Assembly: GCA_030549495.1 (NCBI GenBank)
Contig: JAUIRK010000855.1
Span: 506,001-570,000 of the forward strand
Direction of reading: 5' to 3'
DNA from: Nectonema munidae
Lineage: Eukaryota > Nematomorpha > Nectonematoida > Nectonematidae
DNA: 64,000 nucleotides
Each line of letters opens with the position of its first letter. The stretch's first letter is position 1. The position numbers and the translations under genes are program-made. This document shows, in pieces, positions 58,701 through 62,142 of the stretch. The notes below the pieces were generated by a model. The model ran no database searches. It was given only the letters and a program-made list of their open reading frames with translations, and was not told where the DNA came from.

Positions 58701-61403
58701 TAGTTAGAATTGCAAAAAGACAAAATAGAACTAAAAATGGTATAGATGCAAAATGCAAATCCTCCTTCAAAAATACCCAATTTTTGTTGTTAGCTAAGTT
58801 AATTAATTGGTTAATTTTTGTCTAGTCACTTTCTTTCATGACCTTAAGTAGTAAAATATGCTACTATAATATCTTTTTGGTAATATTCACTGATTTTCAT
58901 TATTATTGTTTTTTAATTTAAGTTAACTGATATTTTCACTTTATATAACTCCAATATTTTCTTATTGGTAAAAAAACTTACGAGCAGTGGCGTAGACAAA
59001 TTTGGAGGGAGGGGGTAGGGAAAAAAATGTTTAGTTTGCCCAAAAATCAAGGACTTTAAAAATTAATTTCAAAAGTTCAAAGAAATATATAATACAACAT
59101 AAAATGACTGCACACAAATAAAAAAAGAGAACTAACTCGGATCTGTGAACTCAGTGACAAAATACGATAAAAGAAGTACTTTTGAAGGTCAGCATCAGGG
59201 GCCAATCAGCCGCTTCAAGAAGCCGCCAACCAATGGGGGAATACAAAATGTATATTCGAATAATGCATGAATAGTTGAGCGCACAATGGCCCAAAAATTA
59301 GTACATGCCAATATAAAATATTTTTTCTCGAGCAGTGGAATAAATTCTTTGAGTGTGTACGAGGGGGGTAATTCTTCTGGGCCAACTTTGCTGAAAGTTG
59401 ACTTTTAGACTTTTAATTTTCCTTTTGTTTTATAATTGAAATGCGAAAGTTTAAGATCAAGAAAAAAACAAATATAATGATATAAACTTTTTTGAACGAA
59501 GTTCCACTAAAACATTTGGTTATCTCGGTTTATTTGATATTTTCTCATCTTTTTTTAATAAAGTTCTGGCAAATTTGTACTTCTAATAGTTTGTAAAAGT
59601 GTTGAATCATTCTCTAAGCAGTGTACATTAAATACCCACAAAATAAGTTTGACTACGAAAATAATTCTGATAAGGATCCTTGGTTTACACCTCAAAACTT
59701 AACATCATAAAACATACTAAATCATTAAAAGTTCTGTAAAAGTTTAACTTATGCGAACATTAGACTATTTCCTATTGAGACAAGAAAACTTTCAGCCCCA
59801 TTTTTTCTGTAAACTACTTTTTATTTTAATATCTTTCATTATAAAACTGATTGAATATTGAAAACTAAAATTATACTTCAGAAAAATGTAACTTATATTC
59901 ACACTTCAATTTTGTTGAAAAAAGTATATCAAGCTTAGATATAGGATTTAGTTTTCTACTACTGAATTGTTGCTAATTATATTTAATGTCTACTAAGTGA
60001 AACAACAATCATATTTTATATTCATGACTTCTTTATATTTGTCTTTTAACAGCCATGAAAATGGAAGAATCAAAATTTTTCCTAAAACTAAATGAAAATG
60101 TGTCACTTCTTTTCCATTTTCTATGAAAAAGTAGCAAATTTTGGCATTTCTTGAGATTAATAAAATTAGTGCATATGGAAGATTTAAAATAAATATGGCT
60201 ACACTGAAGTGAAATTTTTAATCGAGAGCAAACATAAAAAGGGAATAAAGAGAGCATATACAAGTCAATGAAGATATGCGCAGCAACACCTTCATTGCTG
60301 GATGGATACCTTTGAAAGAGAATAATTTTCAAATTAGGTTTTTATTTTGTCGGCCAATCATGACCCATTGTTCCTGAAATTAATCCGAAATATGTATTTG
60401 TATTACTACATTTCATACTTATCCATTTGAGGAGAGGTGTTACAGTCAGTGACGTACCAAGAAGAAGACAGTGCACCCGGGCTCAGAATTTATCTGTATC
60501 ATCAATAAAAATGATATCGAGACATTTTAGACTTAAATAATATTGTAATAATGATTTGCTTACTTCAGTTTTCCACACCCATTTTACCTGTATTATTAAG
60601 TTTTGGATTATTTGAAGTTTTGAGGGCGGCAAAATTAGCATCCTCCCTGGCGTAATTAAAGATGGGCAGGGCACTGTCCCCGCGAATAAAATTCAATGTA
60701 AAAGGAAAGAAGATGATCAGCCCTCAAAATTTAGGTGCACATATATTGAAAAAAAAGACAATTTGCGACAATGATTCGACGCACCCACCGACATAACCCC
60801 GTCTGGTTCATGGCAGTAGTTTGGGAACATATGTTAAGGAGAGGCTTTGTTGAATATTTATTGCTAACTTTTTAAGACGATCTAAAGAAGATATCAAAGG
60901 AAGAGTGGAGAGTTATGCAGGACTTGCTTGACATCGTCGATCAAAAGGACGTGTTACTTGAAAATAGGAAGGTAAGTGCGTATCTACTAATCCCATAATG
61001 GACATGGTTCATGAATCAATGGGAGAATAGGCCAAGCTCAACATCCTCCTTTCTCTGATTTGTTGTGTGGCTGAGCATCTCAAGTCTCGAAAATAAGCAA
61101 GTGATAACAACGCCAGTTATCACCTGTGCACAATGCATTACCTAACGCTAGCACCAGAGCCCGTGAAGATAGCCCATTGTTTGTTTGTACGAGGGGTGTG
61201 TAAACAAATTGTCACACTCCCCAAAATGTTGGTATATCTTGTGGGATGGATTCTAACACACACACACACACAAACTTGTTGAGTTGAAGTTAACAAGGCC
61301 TTGTAAAGTATAATATTTACACTTCTCCACCCTCTTTTTATTACAGGGCGATGCAAATATTTTCCTGCCCAGTGAAAGTGCCGAAGAAATGCAGTATTTA
61401 TAA
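19508..61403 (+). CDS. EHBP1: EH domain-binding protein 1-like, 5'-partial, eleven exons
   Basis: Exons 19508-19722, 21287-21332, 23096-23252, 23320-23442, 23627-23785, 24090-24179, 46685-46804, 47139-47232, 47299-47378, 60877-60971 and 61347-61403 join with GT..AG introns and every phase agrees. The product has a Ser/Asn-rich start with one NPF motif, a CH domain, a short linker and a C-terminal bMERB coiled coil. EHBP1 proteins bind EHD ATPases through NPF, actin through CH, and Rab8/Rab10-type GTPases through bMERB, in endocytic recycling. This model gives about 410 residues against about 1230 in human, mainly because the CH-bMERB linker is very short and the N-terminal C2 is missing. The C-terminus lacks the CaaX box of human EHBP1. 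MICAL-like proteins also pair CH with bMERB, but they have a LIM domain between; none is seen here, and NPF before CH favours EHBP1. Extra phase-1 exons in the large introns cannot be excluded. Confidence 0.85.
19723..21286. other. Intron with a SINE-like segment
   Basis: Non-coding apart from the tRNA-like segment at 20859-21005. The part at about 20390-20660 is less AT-rich than its surroundings, with no motif I can name. Confidence 0.5.
20859..21005 (+). repeat. tRNA-like SINE segment
   Basis: Begins GAGCTGTGGCTTGACGGTTG, resembling a tRNA A-box region. Forty to fifty bases later CACTTCGAATCAC resembles a B-box. A non-tRNA body with GATGGGCCCC follows. It differs from the SINE family at 22.5 and 39.6 kb. 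No flanking duplication was identified. Confidence 0.4.
21287..21332 (+). CDS. EHBP1: EHBP1 exon 2 of the model, acidic
   Basis: A 46-base exon after TTTTTAATTCAG and before GTACAT. It enters in phase 2, leaves in phase 0, and adds KNSIDMEEFEGKFEK. Its support is exact phase compatibility with both neighbours; alone it would be too short to call. Confidence 0.6.
21333..23095. other. Intron containing a SINE
   Basis: AT-rich intron with a minus-strand SINE at 22517-22673. Nothing else was recognised. Confidence 0.5.
22517..22673 (-). repeat. tRNA-derived SINE, family shared with 39.6 kb
   Basis: Read on the minus strand it begins GGGGCGTGAGTAAAGTTGG, carries the B-box GGGTTCGATCCCGCATCAAG, then CGATACAAGTGGCG and CTTCTCGATGAAAACATCCC, and ends in GGTACCTTTACCTTT. 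The copy at 39621-39775 matches almost throughout. A tRNA-like head with a shared body and a short repeated tail is the hallmark of a SINE. Confidence 0.8.
23096..23252 (+). CDS. EHBP1: EHBP1 exon, start of CH domain
   Basis: Follows TTTTATTAG and ends TCAA before GTACAT, phase 0 to phase 1. It starts Lys-rich and runs into ILTSLLQWCRMITSEYS, the first helix of a type-2-like CH domain (family pattern: LLxWCxxxTxxYxxV). The open frame reads on past the donor for about 80 bases but loses CH similarity there, which fixes the splice site. Confidence 0.85.
23320..23442 (+). CDS. EHBP1: EHBP1 exon, core of CH domain
   Basis: Starts after CACTTTCTAG and ends before GTATTT, phase 1 to phase 1. It encodes VNVDNFSTSFKDGRALCAII followed by HPELLHFDTLNK, the most conserved CH block (family pattern: NFxxSWxDGxAxCAxIHxxxPxLIDFDxL). 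The intron before it is only 67 bases. Confidence 0.92.
23627..23785 (+). CDS. EHBP1: EHBP1 exon, end of CH domain
   Basis: Starts after TTTAATTAG and ends GCAG before GTAAAC, phase 1 to phase 1. It encodes KNLECALSACHKLGVSQKI, then the final helices ending NSSLIAFLCELKSIL. This is the A..A...LG(I/V) and (D/N)..S(L/V)..YL region of CH domains and completes the fold. Confidence 0.9.
23826..23905 (+). repeat. tRNA-like segment in a CH-domain intron
   Basis: TAATGGCACACGCGTATGG followed by TCTGGATTCGATTCTAAGG resembles A-box and B-box spacing of a tRNA-derived SINE head. It sits between the last CH exon and the following exon. There is no clear tail or flanking repeat. Confidence 0.35.
24090..24179 (+). 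CDS. EHBP1: EHBP1 linker exon after CH
   Basis: Starts after TTCTTCTTTAG and ends GAAATTG before GTTAGC, a weaker donor; phase 1 to phase 1. It encodes an acidic helix-like segment, DVDEGGVEEIMSQAKSYLEN. In human EHBP1 the CH-bMERB linker is several hundred residues; here this exon may be all of it, or further phase-1 exons hide in the next 22.5 kb. Confidence 0.7.
24180..25327. other. Start of the 22.5-kb intron
   Basis: AT-rich and non-coding. An open frame at 24697-24897 is hydrophobic and Phe-rich with no family match. Confidence 0.5.
25328..25744. mobile_element. Non-autonomous hAT element, 417 bp
   Basis: Begins CAGTGTTTCTCAAACTTTC and ends TATTGAGAAACACTG, so the terminal inverted repeats share about 15 bases. 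CAGTGTTTCTCAAA-type ends are characteristic of hAT (Charlie-like) elements. The flanks TACTAGCC and CACTAACC match at six of eight positions, as expected of an aged 8-bp hAT target duplication. No coding capacity. Confidence 0.8.
25745..28821. other. Intronic DNA, nothing recognised
   Basis: Contains GGTTCGATT at about 25772 in a weakly tRNA-like context, and otherwise only AT-rich sequence. The frame at 26830-27069 is Phe/Tyr-rich and compositionally trivial. Confidence 0.4.
28822..29124 (+). pseudogene. Coding-like relic, family unknown
   Basis: A 101-codon stretch has a single internal stop. It begins AICQSCNYLGVENVLQRNEE, continues with LPLIFSLKLGIQTSEIF, and after the stop gives HEFLQVKRNFHLSDLELN and MCETCVKSQKCNHQKC. 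The amino-acid composition and clustered Cys pairs (CQSC, CETC, CNHQKC) look like real protein with a possible zinc-binding end. I do not recognise the family. It lies 150 bases outside the left end of the hAT element and could be another transposon fragment. Confidence 0.35.
29406..30410 (-). pseudogene. hAT transposase, middle and C-terminal part
   Basis: Three consecutive pieces align to one hAT transposase: SDAASYNISAAKTLKLLYGN followed by the CxxH-type motif in CFAHLMPNCAMN (30.23-29.99 kb), then KAAIYYSDNLPEVKKLFDLF and GLIVKRVLKAL (29.93-29.77 kb), then the dimerisation domain with STSVAVERSFSLLKKLL (29.78-29.41 kb). Frame changes separate the pieces. Confidence 0.85.
30431..33915 (-). 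mobile_element. MULE (Mutator-like) transposon with long terminal repeats
   Basis: The left end AGATACGGAGAAGAATGAGA and the reverse complement of the right end, AGATATGGAGAAGAATGAGA, start inverted repeats of roughly 100-115 bp. Further matched blocks are GTGATCGTGCCGC / TTGATCATACCGCC, CACACGTTAGTA / CACATGTTAGTA and TTTTCCTCATTACTT on both. Between them, on the minus strand, is a MULE transposase with short introns (31245-32819). Long terminal inverted repeats are typical of MULEs. A 9-bp target duplication was not found. It interrupts the hAT transposase, so it is younger than that hAT. Confidence 0.75.
31245..32819 (-). pseudogene. MULE transposase with FLYWCH-like start and short introns
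   Basis: The N-terminus (32819-32620) has KYFIFICNEKGRV and IKIVTHNHAEINERI, resembling the second half of a FLYWCH zinc finger. Then come SLEFPVPTKYL, YIDGTSKKAPTLFHQIVTIH with the first catalytic Asp, TITNDFEASIISANKK with the second, TGCYFHFCQSVYRK, and the terminal MULE signature YFETTWFENN followed by RTNNHCEGFHNR. The C-terminal helix region with KPNVWEVISFFIK lies at 31589-31245. Introns of about 47-54 bases fit at 32217-32171, 32073-32024, 31861-31811 and 31643-31590; the last is not in phase. One TGA at 31898-31900 and a one-base shift in an A-run near 32520 suggest recent decay. Too few defects are seen to call it ancient. Confidence 0.75.
35277..35960 (-). mobile_element. Jockey/CR1-like LINE reverse-transcriptase relic
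   Basis: On the minus strand KAFDSVKLAFCI (about 35.9 kb) is followed, across frame changes, by FLQGSILGPPLFLLFIN and FVYADDVPL, the QGSxLGPLLF and FADD catalytic boxes of non-LTR reverse transcriptase. The thumb-region signature SSWTLHIKSILIKAL, LAKIMKFD, YIFPYIKYANILWGSS and LQSRLLKDI follows. This C-terminal pattern fits the Jockey/CR1/L2 group rather than the RTE elements at 3 and 10 kb. It is 5'-truncated and frameshifted. It lies just outside the hAT right end. Confidence 0.8.
35961..36935. other. Intronic DNA with one unassigned minus-strand frame
   Basis: The minus frame 36449-36760 (103 codons) is hydrophilic: its middle contains SDIATIISVLP and LTKLDRINSKLTSLSSDSL, predicted helical and coiled-coil-like. 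It looks more protein-like than most open frames here and may belong to the neighbouring LINE, but I cannot name it. The rest is AT-rich. Confidence 0.35.
36936..36978. repeat. Possible transposon terminus with a G15 run
   Basis: AGGCCCGTCGCTAGAGTTAT followed by GTTGCA and 15 consecutive G (36960-36974). The AGNGGCGTAGC...GGGGGG pattern resembles the ends of DNA transposons commonly seen in animal genomes. A similar sequence occurs at 58983 (GCAGTGGCGTAGACAAATTT). The partner end was not found. Confidence 0.4.
37086..38709. repeat. Tandem satellite, seven 232-bp units
   Basis: Seven head-to-tail units of exactly 232 bp start at 37086, 37318, 37550, 37782, 38014, 38246 and 38478. They differ at very few positions: unit 1 has CATATGTTC for CATATATTC, GAAGCAAC becomes GAAGTAAC from unit 3 on, and unit 5 has one T to G change. 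Each unit carries an identical open frame of 72 codons on the minus strand, which is a by-product of unit identity. A diverged half-unit (TTATAAAACTGTCAAACAA near 38845) lies beyond the array. Left and right flanks share AAATTTTTGTC-like sequence, suggesting amplification inside a larger element. Confidence 0.95.
38710..39620. other. Flank of the satellite and AT-rich intronic DNA
   Basis: Contains the diverged half satellite unit at about 38838-38880. A minus frame at 39325-39567 looks partly protein-like (Ser/Lys/Asn rich, containing CSLVEVWSKLSRN), but no family is recognised. Confidence 0.4.
39621..39775 (+). repeat. tRNA-derived SINE, best-preserved copy
   Basis: Begins CCCTTAGGGCGTGAGTAGGG, with TGGTTAG (A-box region), then GGGTTCGATTCCGCATCAAG (canonical B-box GGTTCGATTCC). 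A shared body with CGATACAAGCGGCG and CTTCTCGATGAAAACACCCC follows, ending GGTATGGTGATGAC. It pairs with the reverse-oriented copy at 22517-22673, so the family is dispersed. Confidence 0.85.
40074..41848 (+). mobile_element. hAT-superfamily-like transposase relic, well preserved
   Basis: About 590 codons in four pieces. The N-part (40074-40985) is Lys-rich with LPRKVDVLGFYRTLSDREK, FDITKVDGNW and later TSFCLHFDGKRLP; it holds one TAA at 40401-40403. A frame change near 40950 gives KLEEYEVICLPNTDRRINLG. Next come WSCIKMIVCDTTATNTGSHS, FIGCQHHILDRVLKHVLDFF, LGWRDDFKFLYTLCYGYRTY, ALPALNKARWNSRAIYALIA and, at the end, VIDIPRTNMIAERAIKLME. The order Asp-TxxNTG, CxxH, RWNS and a C-terminal AERA dimerisation-like motif follows the hAT layout. 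I recall similar long proteins from arthropods, but the exact family name is uncertain. One stop plus about three one-base shifts imply fairly recent death. No terminal repeats were confirmed. Confidence 0.65.
41985..42025 (+). repeat. SINE tail fragment
   Basis: CCCCGGGGTACCTTTACC followed by TTACCTTTAAAG matches the tail of the SINE at 22.5 kb (GGTAAAGGTACC on the other strand) and the CACCCCGGG block at 39.7 kb. Only the 3' end of the element is present. Confidence 0.5.
42333..42665. mobile_element. Possible non-autonomous DNA element with GGCGCC repeats
   Basis: CAGGGCCGTATCAAGGGATC followed by GTGGCGCCCCAGGGCA at the left, and GTGGCGCCCTGGGGCAATTG near 42645 at the right. CAGGGCCG-type ends followed by a GGCGCCCNRGGGCA block are common in animal transposons. 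The two GGCGCC blocks are close copies 270 bp apart. It directly precedes the second short hAT. Family uncertain. Confidence 0.4.
42687..43891 (-). mobile_element. Short hAT derivative, copy 2, with perfect target duplication
   Basis: 1205 bp, bounded by CAGGGCGAGGAAAAATTGAC and GACTTTTACTCGCCCTG and flanked on both sides by the 8-bp direct repeat GTTATGAG (42679-42686 and 43892-43899). It is the inverted counterpart of copy 1 at 13673-14854, similar over its whole length. It keeps the same truncated contents: zinc-finger start near 43.6 kb and a hAT dimerisation remnant near 42.93 kb. The clean duplication proves insertion as a single unit by an 8-bp (hAT-type) cut. Confidence 0.9.
43945..44130 (+). 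repeat. tRNA-like SINE segment, another family
   Basis: TTTTAGGTTCGATTCCCGAC near 44010 has a canonical B-box (GGTTCGATTCC). About 50 bases upstream, CTTCTTCAGGACTTCAGG may hold the A-box. The following body (GAGGCCAACCCTTTGAATCC) is unlike the other SINEs in the window. Confidence 0.4.
44555..44850 (-). mobile_element. piggyBac transposase relic, C-terminal part
   Basis: On the minus strand SDKRKRETLLRYNENKSGFD is followed by FNRTQRKRWTMAVLFTNYF. This matches the C-terminal DDE_Tnp_1_7 pattern of piggyBac transposases (YNxTKxGVDxxD, then RxTxRWPxxxFxxxL), with a short deletion between the two motifs. In the next frame KKGRKVFCSLCEQSMIK may be a remnant of the terminal Cys-rich domain. Nothing of the N-terminal two thirds or of TTAA-flanked ends was found. 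Confidence 0.65.
44851..46684. other. End of the 22.5-kb intron
   Basis: AT-rich with no gene. Includes one copy of a dispersed direct repeat at 46138-46265. The + frame at 44881-45075 has no family match. Confidence 0.45.
46138..46265 (+). repeat. Diverged direct repeat, copy A
   Basis: Shares blocks such as ACAAAAAGATCTTT, GAATCATTGAGCAC and GTAAAAACTTTT with 47812-47945, in the same order and orientation. Probably two old copies of one repeat family on either side of the bMERB exons. Confidence 0.6.
46685..46804 (+). CDS. EHBP1: EHBP1 exon, start of bMERB domain
   Basis: Follows TTAACTTTTTCAG and ends ACACAG before GTTCTT, phase 1 to phase 1. It encodes ENADPLFQLTIRKELADEES and VDKLAGRLEASISKAIS. 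This corresponds to the first bMERB helix of EHBP1 (human: GELAALENEQKQIDTRAALV and on), with the charged heptad pattern of the coiled coil. Confidence 0.85.
46805..47138. other. Intron of 334 bases
   Basis: AT-rich intron with no embedded element recognised. Open frames crossing it are exon read-through. Confidence 0.6.
47139..47232 (+). CDS. EHBP1: EHBP1 exon, bMERB middle
   Basis: Follows TTGGTGTTTAG and ends ATATGAT before GTATGG, phase 1 to phase 2. It encodes DEARQDALLKVWFCIIDKKN and SLFQKHMRLNM, aligning with human EHBP1 QEWFMLVNKKNALIRRMNQL. The W, the KKN and the following hydrophobic spacing are the bMERB signature. Confidence 0.9.
47299..47378 (+). CDS. EHBP1: EHBP1 exon, bMERB second helix end
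   Basis: Follows ATTTTTTCAG and ends AATCAG before GTTGTC, phase 2 to phase 1. It encodes EQEKALQIRYELNKNKLNAL and MDSEES, aligning with human LEKEHDLERRYELLNRELRA. The intron before it is only 66 bases, and splicing regenerates an Ile codon at the junction. Confidence 0.9.
47379..47505. other. Intron start, nothing recognised
   Basis: Short AT-rich sequence between the exon and the left terminus of the hAT element. Confidence 0.6.
47812..47945 (+). repeat. Diverged direct repeat, copy B
   Basis: Counterpart of 46138-46265, sharing AACAAAAAGATCTTT, GAATCATTGAGCAC and GTAAAAACTTTT blocks in order. It lies inside the hAT element, so it may be part of that hAT family, with copy A a remnant of another member. 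Confidence 0.6.
48698..48961. mobile_element. Tc/mariner-like MITE, 264 bp
   Basis: Arms of about 92 bp flank a loop of about 75 bases. The left arm begins TATAGAAAATTATGGACAC; the right ends GTGTCCATAATTTTCTATA. Inner blocks CACAACCGGCTTCGAAG / CTTCGAAGCCGGTTGTG match exactly. Both ends abut TA, as expected of Tc1/mariner-type TA target duplication. Arm identity is high, so the insertion is younger than the hAT around it. Confidence 0.8.
49651..52235. other. Intronic DNA with a less AT-rich island
   Basis: The part at 49770-50190 is distinctly less AT-rich and contains a GT-rich microsatellite near 49891-49906, with no protein-like frame. The remainder is AT-rich, with a transposon-end-like CAGGGATGGATCTAGAAGG at about 51031. 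A minus frame at 51890-52120 has no family match. Confidence 0.4.
52236..54297. mobile_element. hAT element with perfect 8-bp duplication, internally rearranged
   Basis: 2062 bp from CAGGGATCTTTAAGATTT to TAGTTTAGTGACCCCTG, flanked by GTCTAAAT on both sides (52228-52235 and 54298-54305). The transposase is of the GTF2IRD2-like hAT group. On the + strand near 53.78-53.98 kb, KENLKILKQHLQEKFETDK and RGVNSDFQMIEEMAK come from the upstream part. On the - strand near 53.62-53.28 kb, FLFQNPFDCNLNAATVDL, LELIDLQSNQMLK and SLFDTTHVCYKHL come from the C-terminal part. The two parts therefore read in opposite directions, implying an inversion inside the element. Many stops; dead. Confidence 0.8.
54298..56440. 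other. Intronic DNA with a less AT-rich island
   Basis: 54600-55010 is clearly less AT-rich than its flanks and open in two frames (54615-54845 and 54809-54994), but with no recognised protein; see findings. The rest is AT-rich and empty. Confidence 0.4.
56441..56581 (+). mobile_element. hAT transposase relic, C-terminal dimerisation segment
   Basis: LNKLLSALLSIKPTSVESER followed by AFSASGLFF matches the C-terminal hAT dimerisation signature (LSI..TSV.SER.FSASG). It is ZBED-type and distinct from the other hAT relics here. Only about 45 codons remain. Confidence 0.7.
56616..56902 (-). mobile_element. Tigger/pogo (Jerky-like) transposase C-terminus
   Basis: A minus-strand frame is open for about 95 codons up to a TAG at 56616-56618. 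It reads SIGELTDKELIECLRPALN, then SAMKDVEAALNVRRIFLE and DLSLLENLGKRIM. This resembles the end of Tigger/Jerky-type CENP-B-related transposases: LTDEEI.E.., an acidic spacer, then a helix with EA..AL...R and a final LL..L segment. No DDE core or helix-turn-helix was found upstream, so it is a fragment. The assignment rests on pattern only; a host terminal exon remains possible. Confidence 0.45.
56903..60876. other. Rest of the 13.5-kb intron
   Basis: Mostly AT-rich. Transposon-end-like GCAGTGGCGTAGACAAATTT followed by a G-rich run is at 58983-59030. A second less AT-rich patch with ACGTACCAAGAAG and CACCCGGGCTC is at about 60450-60700. Small frames at 60033-60332 and 60483-60674 match no family. 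Confidence 0.4.
60877..60971 (+). CDS. EHBP1: EHBP1 exon, last bMERB helix
   Basis: Follows TAACTTTTTAAG and ends AGGAAG before GTAAGT, a strong donor; phase 1 to phase 0. It encodes DLKKISKEEWRVMQDLLDIV and DQKDVLLENRK, matching human EHBP1 QLLLDELVALVNKRDALVRD. It is short and was found by matching the family pattern and the phase of the preceding exon 13.5 kb upstream. Confidence 0.85.
61255..61271. repeat. CA microsatellite
   Basis: A short run of ACACAC in the last EHBP1 intron. A similar short CA run occurs near 63426-63437. Confidence 0.8.
61347..61403 (+). CDS. EHBP1: EHBP1 terminal exon
   Basis: Follows TTTTTATTACAG in phase 0 and encodes GDANIFLPSESAEEMQYL and a TAA stop. It has little similarity to human EHBP1, which ends in a CaaX box (CVLQ); no such box occurs here. 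An AATAAA lies 80 bases after the stop. An alternative terminal exon further downstream is possible. Confidence 0.6.
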   Translation, partial: GDANIFLPSESAEEMQYL

Positions 61404-61482
61404 CGCGGTTTTCGCTTTGCCTTCATTCTATTGCTCTTTCAATAACTGCTGTCCTTACTTTTTCATAAGGTGTGTGACTACT

Positions 61483-61488
61483 AATAAA
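61483..61488 (+). terminator. Polyadenylation signal of EHBP1
   Basis: Canonical AATAAA, 80 bases after the proposed stop codon and followed by T- and GT-rich sequence. It is the first such hexamer after the stop. Confidence 0.6.
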
Positions 61489-61863
61489 GTATTATTCGTG
61501 TGCAAGATACTATTCCTTCACCATCTCGTCTAGAGATTTATGATTTTCGAATCGACTAGTCCTATCATCGGCTTGCTGTCTAATCAATATATATCGATAT
61601 ATGTTATAAAGTGACAAAATAAACGCAATTGAAGATGGTTTATTTGTATAGAATATAATATAGGGGAGCAAGATTACGCTGGAAATTAAATAACATAAAA
61701 AATTTTGGAAGCAACCATTTTGTATATTGGCGTAAATGCGTGTACTGTGTACATTATATTGCTATTTTGTTTAGATTTCATTTCGCTTTATTGGATATAT
61801 TATGTTTTTTAAATTTTAATGCTTTATATCTAATTAGCAAGTAATAATTAAATATTATATTGA
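61489..61863. other. Intergenic region between convergent reading frames
   Basis: AT-rich with nothing recognised apart from AATAAA on the minus strand (TTTATT at about 61788-61793), suitably placed for the minus frame at 61864-62142. Confidence 0.4.
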
Positions 61864-62142
61864 TTAGACTACCATTTTTTTTAATTTCTCTAAAAACTCT
61901 TCAGCAGCCAGACTGGCATGAAGAGCTGCCAAAGGATGCTCCCTGAATGGCGTCTTAATTTTTATTTTATGCTCTTTTAATGCAAAACTATTTTCAAGTA
62001 AAGTATTTTTTCTCTCATTAAGAGAAATTCTATCACATGTTAAATTGTGTGTGCAGTTCCGTGCAGGTTTGACTTCTTGTCTCCGATGCTTCGAAATATT
62101 AGGGTGTTTTATAAAGACAAATTTCGCATGAAAAATTAACAA
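61864..62142 (-). CDS. Possible terminal exon or small gene, unassigned
   Basis: A 92-codon minus-strand frame ends HPLAALHASLAAEEFLEKLK before KMVV and a stop. Its middle reads NLTCDRISLNERKNTLLENS. The balanced, charged, Ala/Leu/Glu-rich composition is unlike the Phe/Ile/Lys-rich chance frames of this window and suggests real coding sequence, probably the last exon of a gene convergent with EHBP1. A minus-strand AATAAA lies about 75 bases past the stop. No family is recognised and no upstream exon was identified. Confidence 0.35.
   Translation of the reverse strand: MLIFHAKFVFIKHPNISKHRRQEVKPARNCTHNLTCDRISLNERKNTLLENSFALKEHKIKIKTPFREHPLAALHASLAAEEFLEKLKKMVV

Noticed and set aside
60033-60332. 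99-codon minus frame
   Set aside because: No family, and rich in Phe, Ser, Ile and Lys as expected from base composition.
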